64,000 nucleotides of DNA, from assembly GCA_941918925.1 (NCBI GenBank), contig OW799236.1:82858213-82922212 (forward strand), written 5' to 3'. The notes below the pieces were generated by a model, which saw only the letters and a list, made by a program, of their open reading frames with translations, had not been told where the DNA came from and did no database searches. Of the stretch, positions 12,006 through 24,279 are shown one piece after another. Source of the DNA: Phyto melanocephala (Eukaryota; Arthropoda; Insecta; Diptera; Rhinophoridae). Both the position numbers and the translations under genes were made by a program. The stretch's first letter is position 1. The number at the start of each line of letters is the position of its first letter.

Positions 12006-12407
12006 CCCAGCAAAAAAAATTAGAAGTAGTACAAAGCGAATTACATTTTCAAGACTTCTAAATCAATTGTGTAAAAGCATTCATTCTAAATGACTTCCTA
12101 AATGTGAAATAATTTGTCATAATTGATGTGTTTAAAAATGAATGTAACATCATGCTAAATATCTTAAAGAATTCATGTAAACAAACAAATTCAACTCATG
12201 AAACATCCGATGCTTCTCATCAAATATGCATGAGTTCTAAATATGTACTTAGAATGGAGTGCAGTTCATTAATGTATTCATGTAAACACATGATCTCCAA
12301 TGACACGCTAATGTTAAAATCATTAGTGTTTTCACCTAAATTTAATCACTTCGTCACCAGTTGAACCCCTGCAAATCCACTTCTTTGTCATAGATTTTTT
12401 TGCTGGG
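12006..12407. mobile_element. 402-bp MITE with CCCAGCAAAAAAA ends and TA duplication
   Basis: The left end CCCAGCAAAAAAAATTAG and the right end TTTTTTTGCTGGG are inverted, flanked by TA at 12004-12005 and 12408-12409. The interior has recurring AATTCATGTAAACA and GACTTCTAAAT-type motifs and no transposase. A Tc1/mariner-type MITE is the likeliest class, from the TA. Confidence 0.72.
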
Positions 12408-12844
12408 TATATATGAGAATGCATTCAATAAAAGTATCGATCGAAATTCGTTATAAGCGGCGAACTCTGCAATAGATTTATTTAAACTTCTTAAGAGTGC
12501 GAATGAAAACCAAATTGGTACATTGAGACCATATATATTATGTTTGATTTTACTTTTTAAATTTTTCAGAAAATAATGTTAGTTTTAACTCGAACAATTG
12601 TTTACTGCCTGTTCAACGATGTCGAAAGAAAACCCAAGCGAAATTTCATTCCTACAAATATATTGAACAAAACAACATATGGTCGTTATGCGAAAACAAT
12701 ATTTTTAATAATATATATTTACTGGACGTACCTACTATAATCTACTAGATTTACTGGAAGTACCTAATAAAATCTTTGCAAATATTTACGTAAAATAAAA
12801 AAACTTTTAATATAACAGATTTTGTTCTATATTTTATATTACTA

Positions 12845-13495
12845 CTAGCCAAGCCCGGTGCGCGTTGCCACGCCCCTTAATGAATAAAAATTCATTCTGA
12901 ATTTTAATAAAATAGATTAAAAACTATATTTTATTGATTTTTATTGTAATGCAAGTGAGTATACAATATATTTGGGTATTTCCATTTGCTGAAAATATTA
13001 ACAAATTTTTTGGTGTTTCCACTCTGGAGCATACGACGTATAGCTGGCCACGCAGAGATTTTCCTTGTGATTTGTTGATGGTAATAGCGAAGCGACTGGA
13101 AACTATAGTCGCTAAAAGTTGAAAGGCAAATCGGTGGGAACCATTGGAATGCGTGAATATAGTTGAAAACAATAACATATTTTTAATGGGCGTGTCCCAG
13201 CCCACTTTTCTAATCTCTAAATTATATAGTCATGACAGCTCAATATGTGTACAAAGTTTCAAAAAAACCGATCTAATGCAAGTATCCAAAAATTATAACT
13301 TATTTTTTATGGGCCTGGCACTGCCCACTTTTCTAATCACGAAATTGTATAATCATGAGAGTTCAATTTGTGTGCAAAGTTTCAGAAAAAATCGGTAAGT
13401 GCCAGTAGCTGAAAAATTAATATTTATTTTGTATGGGCGTATTTCATTTTTATGTATATGTAGATCAATGTAGCCCCGCCTACTTTTTACCACCC
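12845..13495 (-). mobile_element. Helitron family D, copy D2, 5'-truncated, with helicase remnant
   Basis: Plus-strand CTAGCCAAGCCCGGTGCGCG after an A is the reverse complement of the Helitron 3' end. Family-D units (GTGCAAAGTTTCAGAAAA type) follow from about 13190. The far end lacks the TCTATATATATA start and fades at about 13480. Unlike D1, D3 and D4 it keeps a coding remnant next to its 3' end. Confidence 0.82.
12924..13205 (-). pseudogene. Helitron helicase (PIF1-like) C-terminal fragment
   Basis: The minus-strand 93-residue frame contains RFAITINKSQGKSLRG, LYVVCSRVETPKNLLIFS, matching the last helicase motifs of Helitron Rep/helicase proteins. In the family about 20 residues separate the SQG motif from GQLYVA-SRV; here they are nearly contiguous, so a small internal deletion has occurred. 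The Rep (HUH) nuclease domain and the rest of the helicase are missing. The first 25 or so residues come from non-coding repeat sequence. Placement just inside the 3' terminus is where the gene ends in autonomous Helitrons, so this is a decayed, once coding family member. Confidence 0.85.
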
Positions 13496-14920
13496 ATTAT
13501 GTTAACCGCTCTTATTTTAGGTTTGCCTGTTATATATTTTATTATGTTAACGCAACTTTAAGATAATTTTCAATATAATAATTTATATGGAATTTAATCT
13601 CAACACTACCAAATTTCTTAAAACAATTAATTTATTTATGTTCTTTGTACTTCATCTAAGAAATTTTTAAACCACTGACTTCATCTTCTCAGCTTATTTT
13701 ATGTTTACAGACTTATATTACAATCCTTCTATTCAAAACTTCATGCATCATAAATAAAATATAAAATATTTTACATGTTCCATAACTAACTTCAACTGTT
13801 TTTATTATAATAAAGAAGTGTTGTTGCCATAGTGGCCGGCAAGTAAATTAAAACGAATTGCAATTCAATGCGAAACAGAAATCACTCATACTCTCCAAAC
13901 TCAAAAGACTTGTTTATTACAAGCAAAAACAAGTGATGTTTGACTAAAGAAAATATTTAATTGCAAATAAATTCTTTTATAATTGTATTTTAATAACAAA
14001 CAAAAGAAGACATTTAAAACAGATACTGCATATAATCAGGTATAGACAAGAAAAAATTTAAAGCATAGTTATGGGGATTAATTAAAAAGCATGCTTAAGG
14101 GAGCAAATTAAATTAATTCATAATATTTCGAAATTTTTCTTTATTTATTTATTTAATTTTAAAACTTTTATGAAAAAAAAACATATTACTTACGTGAACA
14201 AAACTTACACTTTATAGAATATTTGCCTTTTTGAGCATGTGCCTGAATTAATTAGCAAAGTTAAAGAAAAACACTATTAACCTAAAAATGTTTTTTTTTT
14301 TCACAAAAACAGCGACTTGAATATTTTCATCTGTGGTCTTTTAGGTGCTATTTGCAAAAAAAAAAAATGTATGATTTTTTTTAATGCAGGTATGTTAATA
14401 CGAAATAACCCACTATATGCATACAGTAATGCAAAAAAAAAACATTTACACGAATAAATCCAAAATGACGCTAAAAAAATATTTATTTCTTGCTTAAATT
14501 TAGGGACAAAAAGTATGCTATTAATTCCTGTAATCCTATATAGTATATCGGTAGGAATACGCATTTAGTGATACTTTTTAGTTTATTTTAATAATAATTT
14601 GACTTGTTAGGGGCATCGCAGGTAATGAATTATGGATAATATAATAACATCCAATTGTACAACATCACTAGATAGAAAGCAGTTGCGTAAAATGCAGACA
14701 AGTCCTTAAAATTTTGTATTTATTTTCGCTAGGGACGAAGAAAATAATAAATATTTGAAATTAGTGAAGAATGTTGCTAGTTTATAGTTACTTATTAAGA
14801 ATATTGTCGTAACTCTTAAATACATATATTATGGGATACATTGAGCATAAGCTTCGGTTAGAAATTGGTGTGTTTCAGCGGCACTTAACAGAGAGTGTAA
14901 GTTTATATATAGGTTTGTCA
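13496..14920. other. AT-rich spacer
   Basis: No recognisable coding region, transposase or paired terminal repeat was found. It contains several A/T homopolymer runs (for example near 14290 and 14355). Confidence 0.5.
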
Positions 14921-15045
14921 TTCCGTGTGAATAATCACACAAAGTACATATTTTCTGAAACCTTATGACCATGGAAGTTGTTTAGGCAATTTCTGTTTGT
15001 CAAGCGCGGATCCATAAAGGGATATTGAACACCAATAATGGGTTA
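14921..15045 (+). repeat. Degraded 5' fragment of a family-C-like element
   Basis: GGTTTGTCATTCCGTGTGAA and TATTTTCTGAAACCTTATGA match the 5' part of C2/C3. It is truncated where B2 begins. Confidence 0.6.
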
Positions 15046-15409
15046 AATAAAACCAGTAAGAGCATTATATTCGGCTGTGCCGAATCTTTTATACCCACCA
15101 CCAATTTTCCGTTCTTTAATAGCTAGGGTTTTTTTCCCGAAAATTTTTGTTTTCCGAGAATGCGAGATTTATTTTTTAATTTCCCAGGATCCCGCAGCAA
15201 AACAAATAAAAAGTTAATTTGTTTTTAATTAATAAAAAAACTTTTTATAAAATCATAAAATTGTTTATGCGTTAAAGCTATTCAGGCTTATTATAAAACG
15301 AGCGTTTAAATTAAAATGCATTTCGTGCACCCTGTGCACTTCGTGACTCTTTTGGTCAACATAATCGTTCAAATTCGTCCACAATCGGCAGAATTGTATT
15401 AATTAATAA

Positions 15410-16485
15410 CACTGCTTTACAAATTTTTTATTTGGAAAAATACCAAGAACGCCACATGCCTAGATAAGTTAATTTGGACCTCCTGAACACGAAAAACGTT
15501 GTAATTTTTTTTTTCTAAGTACCGTTTTTTAGATAACGGTACTTTTGTGTTTTTCTGTGTATGGTCCCACTCAAACCCTTGTGGAGCCCAACCGAAAAGT
15601 CTGATCGAGATAAATGGCATATCGTTAGAAAGGTAATTGAATGCCTTTTCTGTCGATATGCTGAAAATTTCTATCTGATAAGAAATAGCTGAGTTATGGC
15701 ACCTCAAATTTCAAAATTTGCCTATTTTTTACGTTTTTTTCAAAATTTTTAATTTTTACTTCGTTTTTTTTCTACGTTATAGTAAAGATCTGGAATGTTT
15801 TATTTTTTTACCAAATAGCTTATTTAATTACAAACATTTTAAGCGTATAAAAATCGGATAAAAAATAAAGTTTTTATTAAGGATTTTGTGGAACGACAAT
15901 ATTTTCATCTTCATTGCTTCATTTGCCTATTTTTTACGTTTTTTTCAATATTTTTAATTTTTACTTCGTTTTTTTTCTACGTTATAGTAAAGATCTGGAA
16001 TGTTTTATTTTTTTACCAAATAGCTTATTTAATTACCAAAATATTAAGCGTAATTTGAAAAAAATCGGATGAAAAATAAAGTTTTTATTAAGGATTTTGT
16101 GGAACGACAATATTTTCATCTTCATTGCTCACACACTATATTCGGCGTAAATTAAAAAAATTAAATTAAAATTCCAAAAACTGATGGACGCCGAATATAT
16201 TTAGTGTGTGAGCAATGAAGATGAAAATATTGTCGTTGTTCAGCATATCGACGGAAAAGGCATTCAATTACCTTTCTAACGATATGCCATTTATCTCGAT
16301 CAGACTTTTCGGTTGGTCTCCACAAGGGTTTGAGTGGGACCATACACCGAAAAACACAAAAGTACCGTTATCTAAAAAACGGTACTTAGAAAAAAAAAAA
16401 TTACAACGTTTTTCGTGTTCAGGAGGTCCCAATTAACTTATCTAGGCATGTGGCGTTCTTGGTATTTTTTGGCTGTAAACCAGTG
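15410..16485. mobile_element. Fold-back (long-TIR) DNA element
   Basis: Terminal CACTGCTTTACA and TGTAAACCAGTG are inverted and flanked by a perfect direct repeat TAATTAATAA (15400-15409 and 16486-16495; 8-10 bp allowing for end ambiguity). The arms, about 15440-15665 and 16236-16465, are over 200 bp long and highly similar; the left arm has a short insertion next to its tip. Two direct repeats of about 204 bp (15718 and 15922 onward) lie between the arms, as does an inner palindrome (about 16120-16225). Long arms, internal repeats and lack of a gene resemble Foldback/Galileo-style elements. Superfamily is not assignable from this copy. Confidence 0.85.
15718..16130 (+). repeat. Two direct repeats of about 204 bp inside the fold-back element
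   Basis: Both copies begin TTTGCCTATTTTTTACG and contain CTACGTTATAGTAAAGATC, ending near CATCTTCATTGCT. Confidence 0.85.
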
Positions 16486-18279
16486 TAATTAATAAAAAAC
16501 CTTTTCATTAAAAAGCATAAAATAGTTTATAATGTAGAAGAAACACTTCAAAACTATAAAAATTAATAAAAAAAACTTGAATTTTAAATATAAATTAAGT
16601 AAAAATATTTTTTATTGAAAAAAATATTATTCTCTAGATACGTGATCAAATATGAGCACAAAAAGAAAAATACAGATACTTCAGCTATAAGATCAAAAAT
16701 AAAATCACTAGAATTCAATTTAAATATAAACAATATAAACATCTCCTTTCGATTCGTAGCCACCTTTTTTATTTCCCGGGATCCCGAAAAATAATCCCGG
16801 GAAGTCGGGTAGATTAAATAAGTCGAATTTCCGGGAAATAACCCAATTTATAGCACAAAATGTATTTTTTTGTTATTAACAGTAATCGCTATGCAATAAT
16901 CTCTTTATACTAAAATATGTATCACTTTCTTTGTATAAGTTCGATATGTTAGTAAAATGTTTTCGTAAATATAGTCGCTCAATTAAAGTGGGCGTTGAAG
17001 TAGGCGTGTTGAAGTTGTTTCTACTAATGAATGCAACTTAGATGTTTCAATATAGTCCTTTATTATTCCAAAATCTGTATTCATAGAGAAATTATACGAG
17101 TTTGAGATAAAACGTTATATGACAGGTGGGCCTGAAAGTGGGCATGTCACCTTAATTTTCCGAAATAATAATGACATTGTCTAGAAGGATATACGTAGCA
17201 AATTTTAACATCATACCTCTAATTTTGTTGGTTTTATGAGCTTTTAAATTTCATTAACGGTAGATAACGTGAAAAGTGGGCGTTATAGTAGGCGTGTCAA
17301 AGTTATTTTTGCTAATTAGTACATTTTAGATATTTCAATATAGTCCTTTATTATTCCAAAATCTTTGTTGATAGAGAAATTATATGAATTTTAGTTAAAA
17401 CGTTATATGGGAGGTGGGCGTAAAAGTGAGCGTGGCACCTTAATTTTCTGGCACAGTAATGACATTGCCTAGGGGGATATACGTAGCAAATTTTATCGTC
17501 ATACCTCTTATTTTGGCGGTTTTATGAGCTTTTAAATTACATTAACGGTATATAAGTGAAAAGTGGGCGTTATAGTAGGCGTGTCAAAGTTATTTTTGCG
17601 AATGAGTACAACTTAGGTGTTTCAATATAGCCCTTTATAATTCCAAAATCTTTATTAATAGAGAAATTATATGAATTTTAGGTTAAACGTTATATGGGAG
17701 GTGGGCGTAAAAGTGGGCGTGGCATCTTAATTTTCTGTCACAGTAATGAAATTCCGTAGGGGGATATACGTAGCAAATTTGATCATCATACCTCTAATTT
17801 TGGCGGTTTTATTAGGTTTAAAATTTTGAATATACTGAAAAATACACTGCGCGGTATGAATTTTCGTACATTTTGATCTACAACTCCCTTCCTAATGCAT
17901 ACATTTAAACATTTTTTGGGGAGAAATATTTTTTTTTGCTCAGGAAGTATATATTTTAAGTTTCATGACTCTACGTTGATGCTGGTGGACACAACTCTAT
18001 TTTATTCGATGTTGGAAGGACACGGTTTTTTTCGACCTAATCTTGCATTACGAGCTATAACTTTCTTTTTAATATTCCGATTTAGTCCATTTTCAATTCC
18101 AAACAAACCTTATATATAAGACATATTTTGGTAAAATTTGAGCCCACTAGCTTTTTCGATGGGGTCTCTATAGTGCATTTAACAGACAGGCAGACGGACG
18201 AACATAGCTAGATCGTCATCAAATAAAACCCCGATTCAGAATATATATATACATGCCATTTTTTTGGTGGGGGGTATAA

Positions 18280-19060
18280 AAACTAAAACACTTAAAAAAA
18301 CACATTACAAAAAATTTTTTGTTTAGCTCTTTTACTAATATTTTGCAAAAAATTTTTGACCTTGTGTCACAAAAATTGGTCTGGTGCTCACGGTCGGATC
18401 GTTGCGGGTATACAATGGGGTATAGGGGTATAGAAAAGAGTTTTATCTACTAAATGGTGCTAATTTCTTTTTGTTATCTTATGTTCTCTAGAAGTTATGC
18501 TCTATTAAAACTGGGAATTTAGGAAAATTTTGACTTTGAAAATTATTTCTAAACATTATAAACAATTTATTTTCATGTACTAATGGCTAACAAATTTTAA
18601 AATTATACAAAACCTATTTTGTTTGAAAATCTTTTAAAAGCAAAATGTTATAGAAGTTTAAAAATCAAAATCTTACTAATAAATTTCCCATTTTAGCAAA
18701 ATGCTGAGAATGTCTATTTTGAATCACCCTGTGGCACATTTATTCTTAAATATTTTTAAATCATAAACCCCTTAAGACTGTGGGTACACCTATATGTAAA
18801 GTTGGGCACAAATCATTAGTCTAGTTAATTTTTGGAAACAACCTCGGTCATTTTCGTTTTCACAAACTTCTTTAAAATTGCTTTGTAGTTTGTCCAAAAT
18901 ATAAAAGAGTTTGTTAGCAAAAATGTTATTAGAGTCATCTAGTGTTCAACGTGATATTTAGCAAAGACATCAATTATCCTCATTGTTTGCAAAATGTAGT
19001 GGCGCCTTCAACAGATGATGCCGTCTGCAATGAATAAATGCTAATATATATGACTAATAT
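18280..19060. repeat. Spacer with a fragment of family-B core in plus orientation
   Basis: Positions about 18480-18730 repeat the B1 segment ATGCTCTATTAAAA through AATCACCCTGTGG (compare 7135-7395), in the same orientation as B1 but opposite to the adjoining B3. The remainder (18735-19060) has no recognised feature. Confidence 0.6.
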
Positions 19061-19635
19061 ATTTTTATAAAAATTTAAAGAAAAAAGTGGGCGTGGCACA
19101 TTTATTTTCCGTTATAACGAAGACTTTGACCAAAAAGCCATGTTTGCAAAATTTTAGAATCGTACATATAGTTTTGTCAGTTTTATTACGTTTTAAATTT
19201 GAAATATACACTGAGCGGTATAAATTTTCGTACATTTTGATCTATAACTCCTTTTCTAATGCATAGATACGTTAATGCGTTTGGACACAATTCCATTTTA
19301 TTCGATGTTCGACGGACACGGTTTTTTTGACCTACTCTTGCTTTACGAGCTATAACTCTCTTCCTAATATTCCGATTTAGGCCATTTTCAATACCAAACA
19401 AACCTTGTCTATAAGAAAGATTCTGGCAAAATTTGAGCCCCATAGCTTTTTCGGTGCGACCTCTATCGTGCTTTCAACAGACGGACAGACGGACGGACAT
19501 AGCTGGATCGTCATCAAATCAAATCCTGATTCAGAATATATATACTTTATGGGGTCTAAAATGGATATTTCGATGTGTTACGAACGGAATGACAAAATGA
19601 ATATACCCCCACCATTTTTTTGGTGGCGGGTATAA
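19060..19635 (-). mobile_element. Family-B element, truncated copy B3
   Basis: It carries the 5' end of family B on the minus strand: GTGCGACCTCTATCGTGC, two CAGACGGA units, and CCACCATTTTTTTGGTGG followed by CGGGTATAA. The 3' half is missing or inverted. Confidence 0.75.
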
Positions 19636-19734
19636 AAATTACTTATTTACGTAATTAATAAATAAACGTTTCGACATTTAATTTTTTTACTATTCCCACA
19701 AACTTAACAACTAGATTTCTGAAAGCAACAAGGT

Positions 19735-20570
19735 GCCAATCATACAAAAAGTTGCATCGTTTGTTAAAGAAACAAGATTTTTTAAAAGTCATCATCCCAA
19801 GCGAAATGCGGTTTTGGCAAAGTTCTTTGGAGCCATATTGTCACCATTGTGTGGAACGTGATGGGTTGCTCGTCATGATTCCATTAATATATTTGAGACT
19901 CTGATAAAGATATCCAAGTGGAAAGACCGGGATAGATCTTTAAAAGCTTTATTACTAAGAAATTCATTCATTCATTTTTGTGTGGATTATATATTCTAAG
20001 CGATATACTTACTCTTACACAACCGCTTAGTGTAATGCTACAAAAAAAGGACATAGATTTAAAAGAAGTGCAGATCTCATACAAAATTTAATAATGTGTC
20101 TTGAACAAAAAAAAGAATTTAAAATAGAGATTTGCTTTGGTATTGAAATTCCAGTTTAAAAGCCAATATTTGAACAAAATCATTCTATAAAACGTGTAGA
20201 AGAATACTACAGCATAGATAAAATAATAGTTTCCGTGCGATCAGAGTTGCTTTTTCTAAGCAAGTATGACAGTGTGGCATCCAATAACACATTTTGTTGC
20301 GATTTTTTCATGTAGGACAGAAAACTATCAGATTTTTATTTGACATAATCGCACGACTTTGTAGGATAGTCAGTCATGGCCCTAAGTAATGCTACGGTCG
20401 AAAGATCATTTTCTACTCTTCGGGGCATTAAAACGTCTCTGAGATCAACCATGACAGAGGATAGGCTAAACGGGTTAGCCATGTTACATATTTATAACCA
20501 AATCTTAGTTGATCAAGAAGTTGTGCTTAATAAATTTGCTGCAACCGAAAACCACAAATTACTAATTTAA
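19735..20570 (+). pseudogene. hAT-family transposase pseudogene
   Basis: The last 64 codons (20376-20570) read NATVERSFSTLRGIKTSLRS..MTEDRLNGLAMLHIY, the C-terminal dimerisation block (hATC) of hAT transposases, close to the ZMYM1-like subgroup common in insects. Upstream, in several frames, are remnants reading SFVKETRFFKSHHPKRNA, LCGT-WVARHDSI (the hAT W-motif region) and KKDIDLKE. Multiple stops and frameshifts separate them, so no functional protein is made. No terminal repeats were found. The short hATC frame should not be taken as a gene. Confidence 0.82.
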
Positions 20571-20789
20571 TATAAATGTTTTTGTTAAACTTTATGTTAG
20601 AAATTTTTTTTCGTTGTTGTTTAATAAATATTTATTTTGATTGATTTATGAAAAATTCTTGTTTTAATTATACTTCCACCCATCCCTAAAACCTTAAGCT
20701 TAAGTATAGAATAATAACTTTAAGGCGTAGGCAACTAATACAAAACTTTTCATATGTCTACTTTCTAAGTGGAAAATCCCTGCCACTTT

Positions 20790-21130
20790 AATATAGCGAT
20801 GTCTTAAAGCGGGGTTAATTGACACATTTTATACACTTTGGTATGCGCAGATCTTATCTCTTATGTGGCGCCAAAGAAAAATGTCTAAAGGTGTTAAATC
20901 ACAAGATCTATGTGGCCAATTGTGATCGCCAGAAAATTTTTTACCTAAAAAAACGATGATAAGGTTACTTGTGGAGGACGTACTAGCATCTTGTCAAAAA
21001 TAAGCGTCATTCACATCAATATCTTCTAATTCCGGTCATACACGTCGATAAAAAAATTAACAAACCTGGGTTTTTCTCAACACTTATTCTTAAGCGGCGT
21101 GCAGTCATTTGGCTTATATGTTTTTAATTA
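20790..21130 (-). pseudogene. Mariner/Tc1-type transposase fragment
   Basis: On the minus strand the sequence reads DHNWPHRSCDLTPLD, then IFLWRHIRDKI, the PPRSCDLTPLDFFLWG signature surrounding the third catalytic residue of mariner-type transposases. Upstream, ED-DVNDAYF and QDASTS are the remains of the second catalytic motif (normally WFQQDGATCH). Frameshifted and without visible terminal repeats. Confidence 0.75.
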
Positions 21131-22600
21131 TTATCGGATACCATCCCATGTACAATTAAATTAACATCCAATGATTTCACTTACAAAAGATTTCTTTTAA
21201 CATTTTAACAGATAAATGGTAGATTTAATTTATCAACCGTGACTTAAAATTAGCAAATTGGTTTAGCCAGATTAATCGGTCTTTTTTAAACATAATTAAG
21301 CTCTCACTGCTCGCTATTAATTTCCCTAAAAAAAATATAAATAAAATCTTAAATTTATGTAAATTCTTTATTTGTTTAAGACCTTTTCTGTTGCTGTTAT
21401 CGTTGTTTTGTTTAGATATTCATTAAATTCAGAAACACATTTATGCATGTGTACATTCATACATACTTATATGTACGTTAAAAATTTTTAATATGTATGT
21501 CCGCCCACCTGTCATTGTTTTGAAGACATTTTGTTGTTCTATTGTTGTGGCAGCCATAAACCCTGACCAACAACCTGTGGCATTATCGCGTGTACATTTT
21601 AAATACACACAATAATGCTCACAAAATCCTTTTCACAAGTTTTGCTTAAATTTATGTACAAATTATGTTATAAAAGCTTTGTGTGGTTGACTCTAGATAT
21701 TTATGTCATACTTATGATTATGTGAATGCCTGGCGCGGAAGGGGGTGTGGTACTAAGGATTCATCCACCGAAAATGTATTGCGTGTTTGTGTATATCGTA
21801 TTATTTATTTTGCAAAGTAGCGATATGAGAGGCCACCACATGTCAGTTGTTAGCGTTTATCATTATATCAATGTCAACTGAGGGTGTTAAGGATGACAGT
21901 GGTATTTGGATAATTTTTTTAAACATAATTGAATGATTAAGAATGCACATACAACGTCAATGTTTTGATGTGATATGAAAATTATAATTTAAACATAATT
22001 GAGTTCAGTTCTTGAAAAATTACGTTGTATGTGTATATGAATAATTACAATATGATAAAAAATAAATTTTTATCCGAATAATATAGGGTATTCCGAAAAT
22101 TTACAAAAGATGTTTATGTAATACTGTGATCTTGTGCGATCATTTTTATAATGTGCCTGTTGCAATAGCAGCATAAGAAGGAATATAAAAGAAATTGCAC
22201 TAACAACTAAATTTATATTTATCTCATTAGGAACAGCCACAAAAACCGGATTTTTAAAATATTGCTTCATAATTAAATGGCTATGATATTTGAACAACGA
22301 TTTCTCTAACGTGATAAATACTAAATTTTTTAAACATTTACAGTTTTTGGTACAAAAGTTTTCAGCAAAAGTTTAACTAAATCAACTCAAGACCAATTCT
22401 CAATTTTTTATCGTAATCTTGAAGTTTCGACTTTGATTTAAAACAAACTTATTTATAAATAGCAGAACCAGGACCTCTTTTCTGGTTCTAACAAAGTTTT
22501 TGTCTTGTATTTATTTGTAGGGAGATTTTACATATGAGGGTATCACTCCACATTCTCCGATTCTCCCATTTCCAGCTTTTAGTTGGAAGTTGTTATCAAA
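21131..22600. other. Spacer without recognised gene
   Basis: There is a small imperfect inverted repeat (GCACATACAACGT near 21943 and ACGTTGTATGTG near 22023), and a short hairpin AGAACCAG/CTGGTTCT at about 22463-22489. No protein-coding evidence. Confidence 0.5.
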
Positions 22601-22604
22601 AGTA

Positions 22605-22705
22605 TTACTTATTAGGTAGGTAGGAAAGGGAGGTGCAGGAAGTAAGAAACCCTTCCAACATTCACAATCGGAGACCAATATGGTTCATTGTATTTCCTTT
22701 TTTAA
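22605..22705. repeat. Dispersed repeat, copy 1
   Basis: Shares TCGGAGACCAATANGGT, CATTG and the upstream GGTAGGNAGGAAAGGG, GCAGGAAGNAG with 25505-25600. Family unknown; possibly part of a retroelement or foldable repeat. Confidence 0.55.
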
Positions 22706-22799
22706 AATAAAAATCAAAAAGAATTTAATCGGAAAGCAATTAATAATTAAATGAAGAAAAGAAATAGTATAGAAGAAATACAAATAAAAGATGTGTAGA

Positions 22800-23140
22800 A
22801 AACCTAACGAGACCTTATTGTCTGTTCACTAACCACCCTACCCCCATGAGGAATCCAACACAGCGACATCACCCAACTAATTGTCGTATAGTTTACCTAA
22901 CCACTTTGTAGTCTCGGGCAGTAACAGACGACATGCTCCACATTTTGTCCTCATTCTTACACATCCTAATCTAGACTGCCTCGATCCCATCTAATAATCC
23001 TAGCTGGACAGTTTCCCCTTATAACCCCAATAGTGGGCCTCAGACATACCCTATCCAAGGGCCAAAAGTAACGTAGAGCTCTGCAGTCCCATCGCTTCAT
23101 GCCATATCAGTCCTATTCTATATCCACGTCCTAATTCGCC
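22800..23140. other. Less AT-rich block of unknown origin
   Basis: Base composition is visibly more GC-rich than the surroundings (for example GGGCCTCAGACATACCC near 23034). No open frame of useful length in any frame and no family recognised. A decayed transposon or retroelement segment is a plausible but unproven explanation. Confidence 0.4.
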
Positions 23141-23490
23141 CGAAACAGTAACTCATTATACGTCGGTCAGTGTCGTTTATCCGTGCGTAAACTCATCATC
23201 AATTTCGTTGATCTTCCTAAGTTTAAACTGGTTGAAATTAAAGTTTTTCATAAATGACACCAAATGTATTTTTTCGCATGTGGGTATCATGACCTCTGCT
23301 CTGATCTTACTGATTATTCGCCAAATAAATGAACTGATATTTCAGCCAAACAGAGTTTAAAGTTCAGCAGATTGGATATATTTTTTCTCACTAAAAATTA
23401 AATTATTTATTTGCATTAACTCAATACTTTTAAAAGTTGTGTTAATAAACTTCACCTCACAATTTACTTGTTATAAAAACCATTATACTA

Positions 23491-24239
23491 GTGGGTGATT
23501 TTTTACTATTTGGTTTCCAGTGTAAAAAAAGTAGTGACATTTGAGTACCAACAAACAACACTTTCAAAATATTAAATTTAAATCTCAAAATTTGTGCTGT
23601 TTGAAAAATATGGTCTTTGTCAAAAAGTTGTCGTCAACTTTAAAGCAAGTTTTGGTTGCAATTGATACGTCAACAAACAGAATTGCATGAATTTGGCATG
23701 AGGAATAGCCAGTGGAAGTTCAAGAGATGCCAATGCGCCCTGAAAAATTTGCAATTTAATGCTGTTTGTGTGCCGGAAATATCATTAAAACTTACTTCTT
23801 TAAAAGCTATGAAAATGGCAATGTTGCAGCCAATAAAGCAAGGTACCATGCAATGATTACCGATTGAAAAAAAATGGAAGAATTTGACTTGGTGTACATG
23901 TGGTATTACATTTACATAGCACGCGATAACTTTAACCATTGAGAGGCAAGTTTGGTGAAGAATCTAGCATTATTGAGCAGTTCATAAGATCGCCAAGTTC
24001 ATGCGATTTCAGCCTACTAAATTATTTTTATTTTTCTTCATATACAAGATCAGCTGCCATTAGTGAAATACCGGCCGAAAATCTGGAAAAAAAAAATATG
24101 CTAAAATTTGAACTCACATTCCTATGAAATAATCTTTAGAAAGTGAATGACAGGCATTCATTTATCGCCATAAATAAATAATTTTCTGTGATTTTTTTTT
24201 TTAAATTTTCGATATCCAAACTTTTAAAAAATCACCCAC
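23491..24239 (+). mobile_element. Mariner-like element, internally deleted
   Basis: Inverted ends GTGGGTGATTTTTTA, flanked by TA (23489-23490 and 24240-24241). On the plus strand, decayed transposase pieces include RSPSSCDFSLLNYF (the RSCDLTPLDYFLWG region) at about 23990-24040. At 749 bp it is shorter than full mariners (about 1.3 kb). Not functional. Confidence 0.82.
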
Positions 24240-24279
24240 TACATAAACGTAAAATTATCTCGTAAATGAATACATATTA

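Larger units (their letters stand above)
15124..16846. mobile_element. hAT-like MITE in B2, itself interrupted by a fold-back element
   Basis: The ends are AGGGTTTTTTTCCCG and CGGGAAATAACCC; the flanking sequence TTTAATAGC / TTTATAGC is an 8-bp-type duplication. The interior has CCCGGGATCCCG motifs. The orthologous insertion in B7 (47027-47479) is 453 bp; here it is enlarged by the fold-back element at 15410-16485. Confidence 0.72.
15053..18279 (-). mobile_element. DINE-1/Helentron-like element, family B, copy B2
   Basis: The left edge is the inverted 3' end (AGTAAGAGCATTATATTC, GGCTGTGCCGAA); the right edge is the inverted 5' end (GGTGGGGGGTATAA). The core has family-B repeats with GTGGGCGTTATAGTAGGCGT at about 17275 and 17565. 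It carries a hAT-like MITE at 15124-16846, and lacks the mariner MITE: the vacant TA site is at about 16934-16937. Confidence 0.82.

Noticed and set aside
12128..12364. 78-residue frame
   Set aside because: Entirely inside the 402-bp MITE; no domain.
15417..16436. Open frames of 60-96 residues on both strands
   Set aside because: They mirror each other in the two arms of the fold-back element; non-coding.
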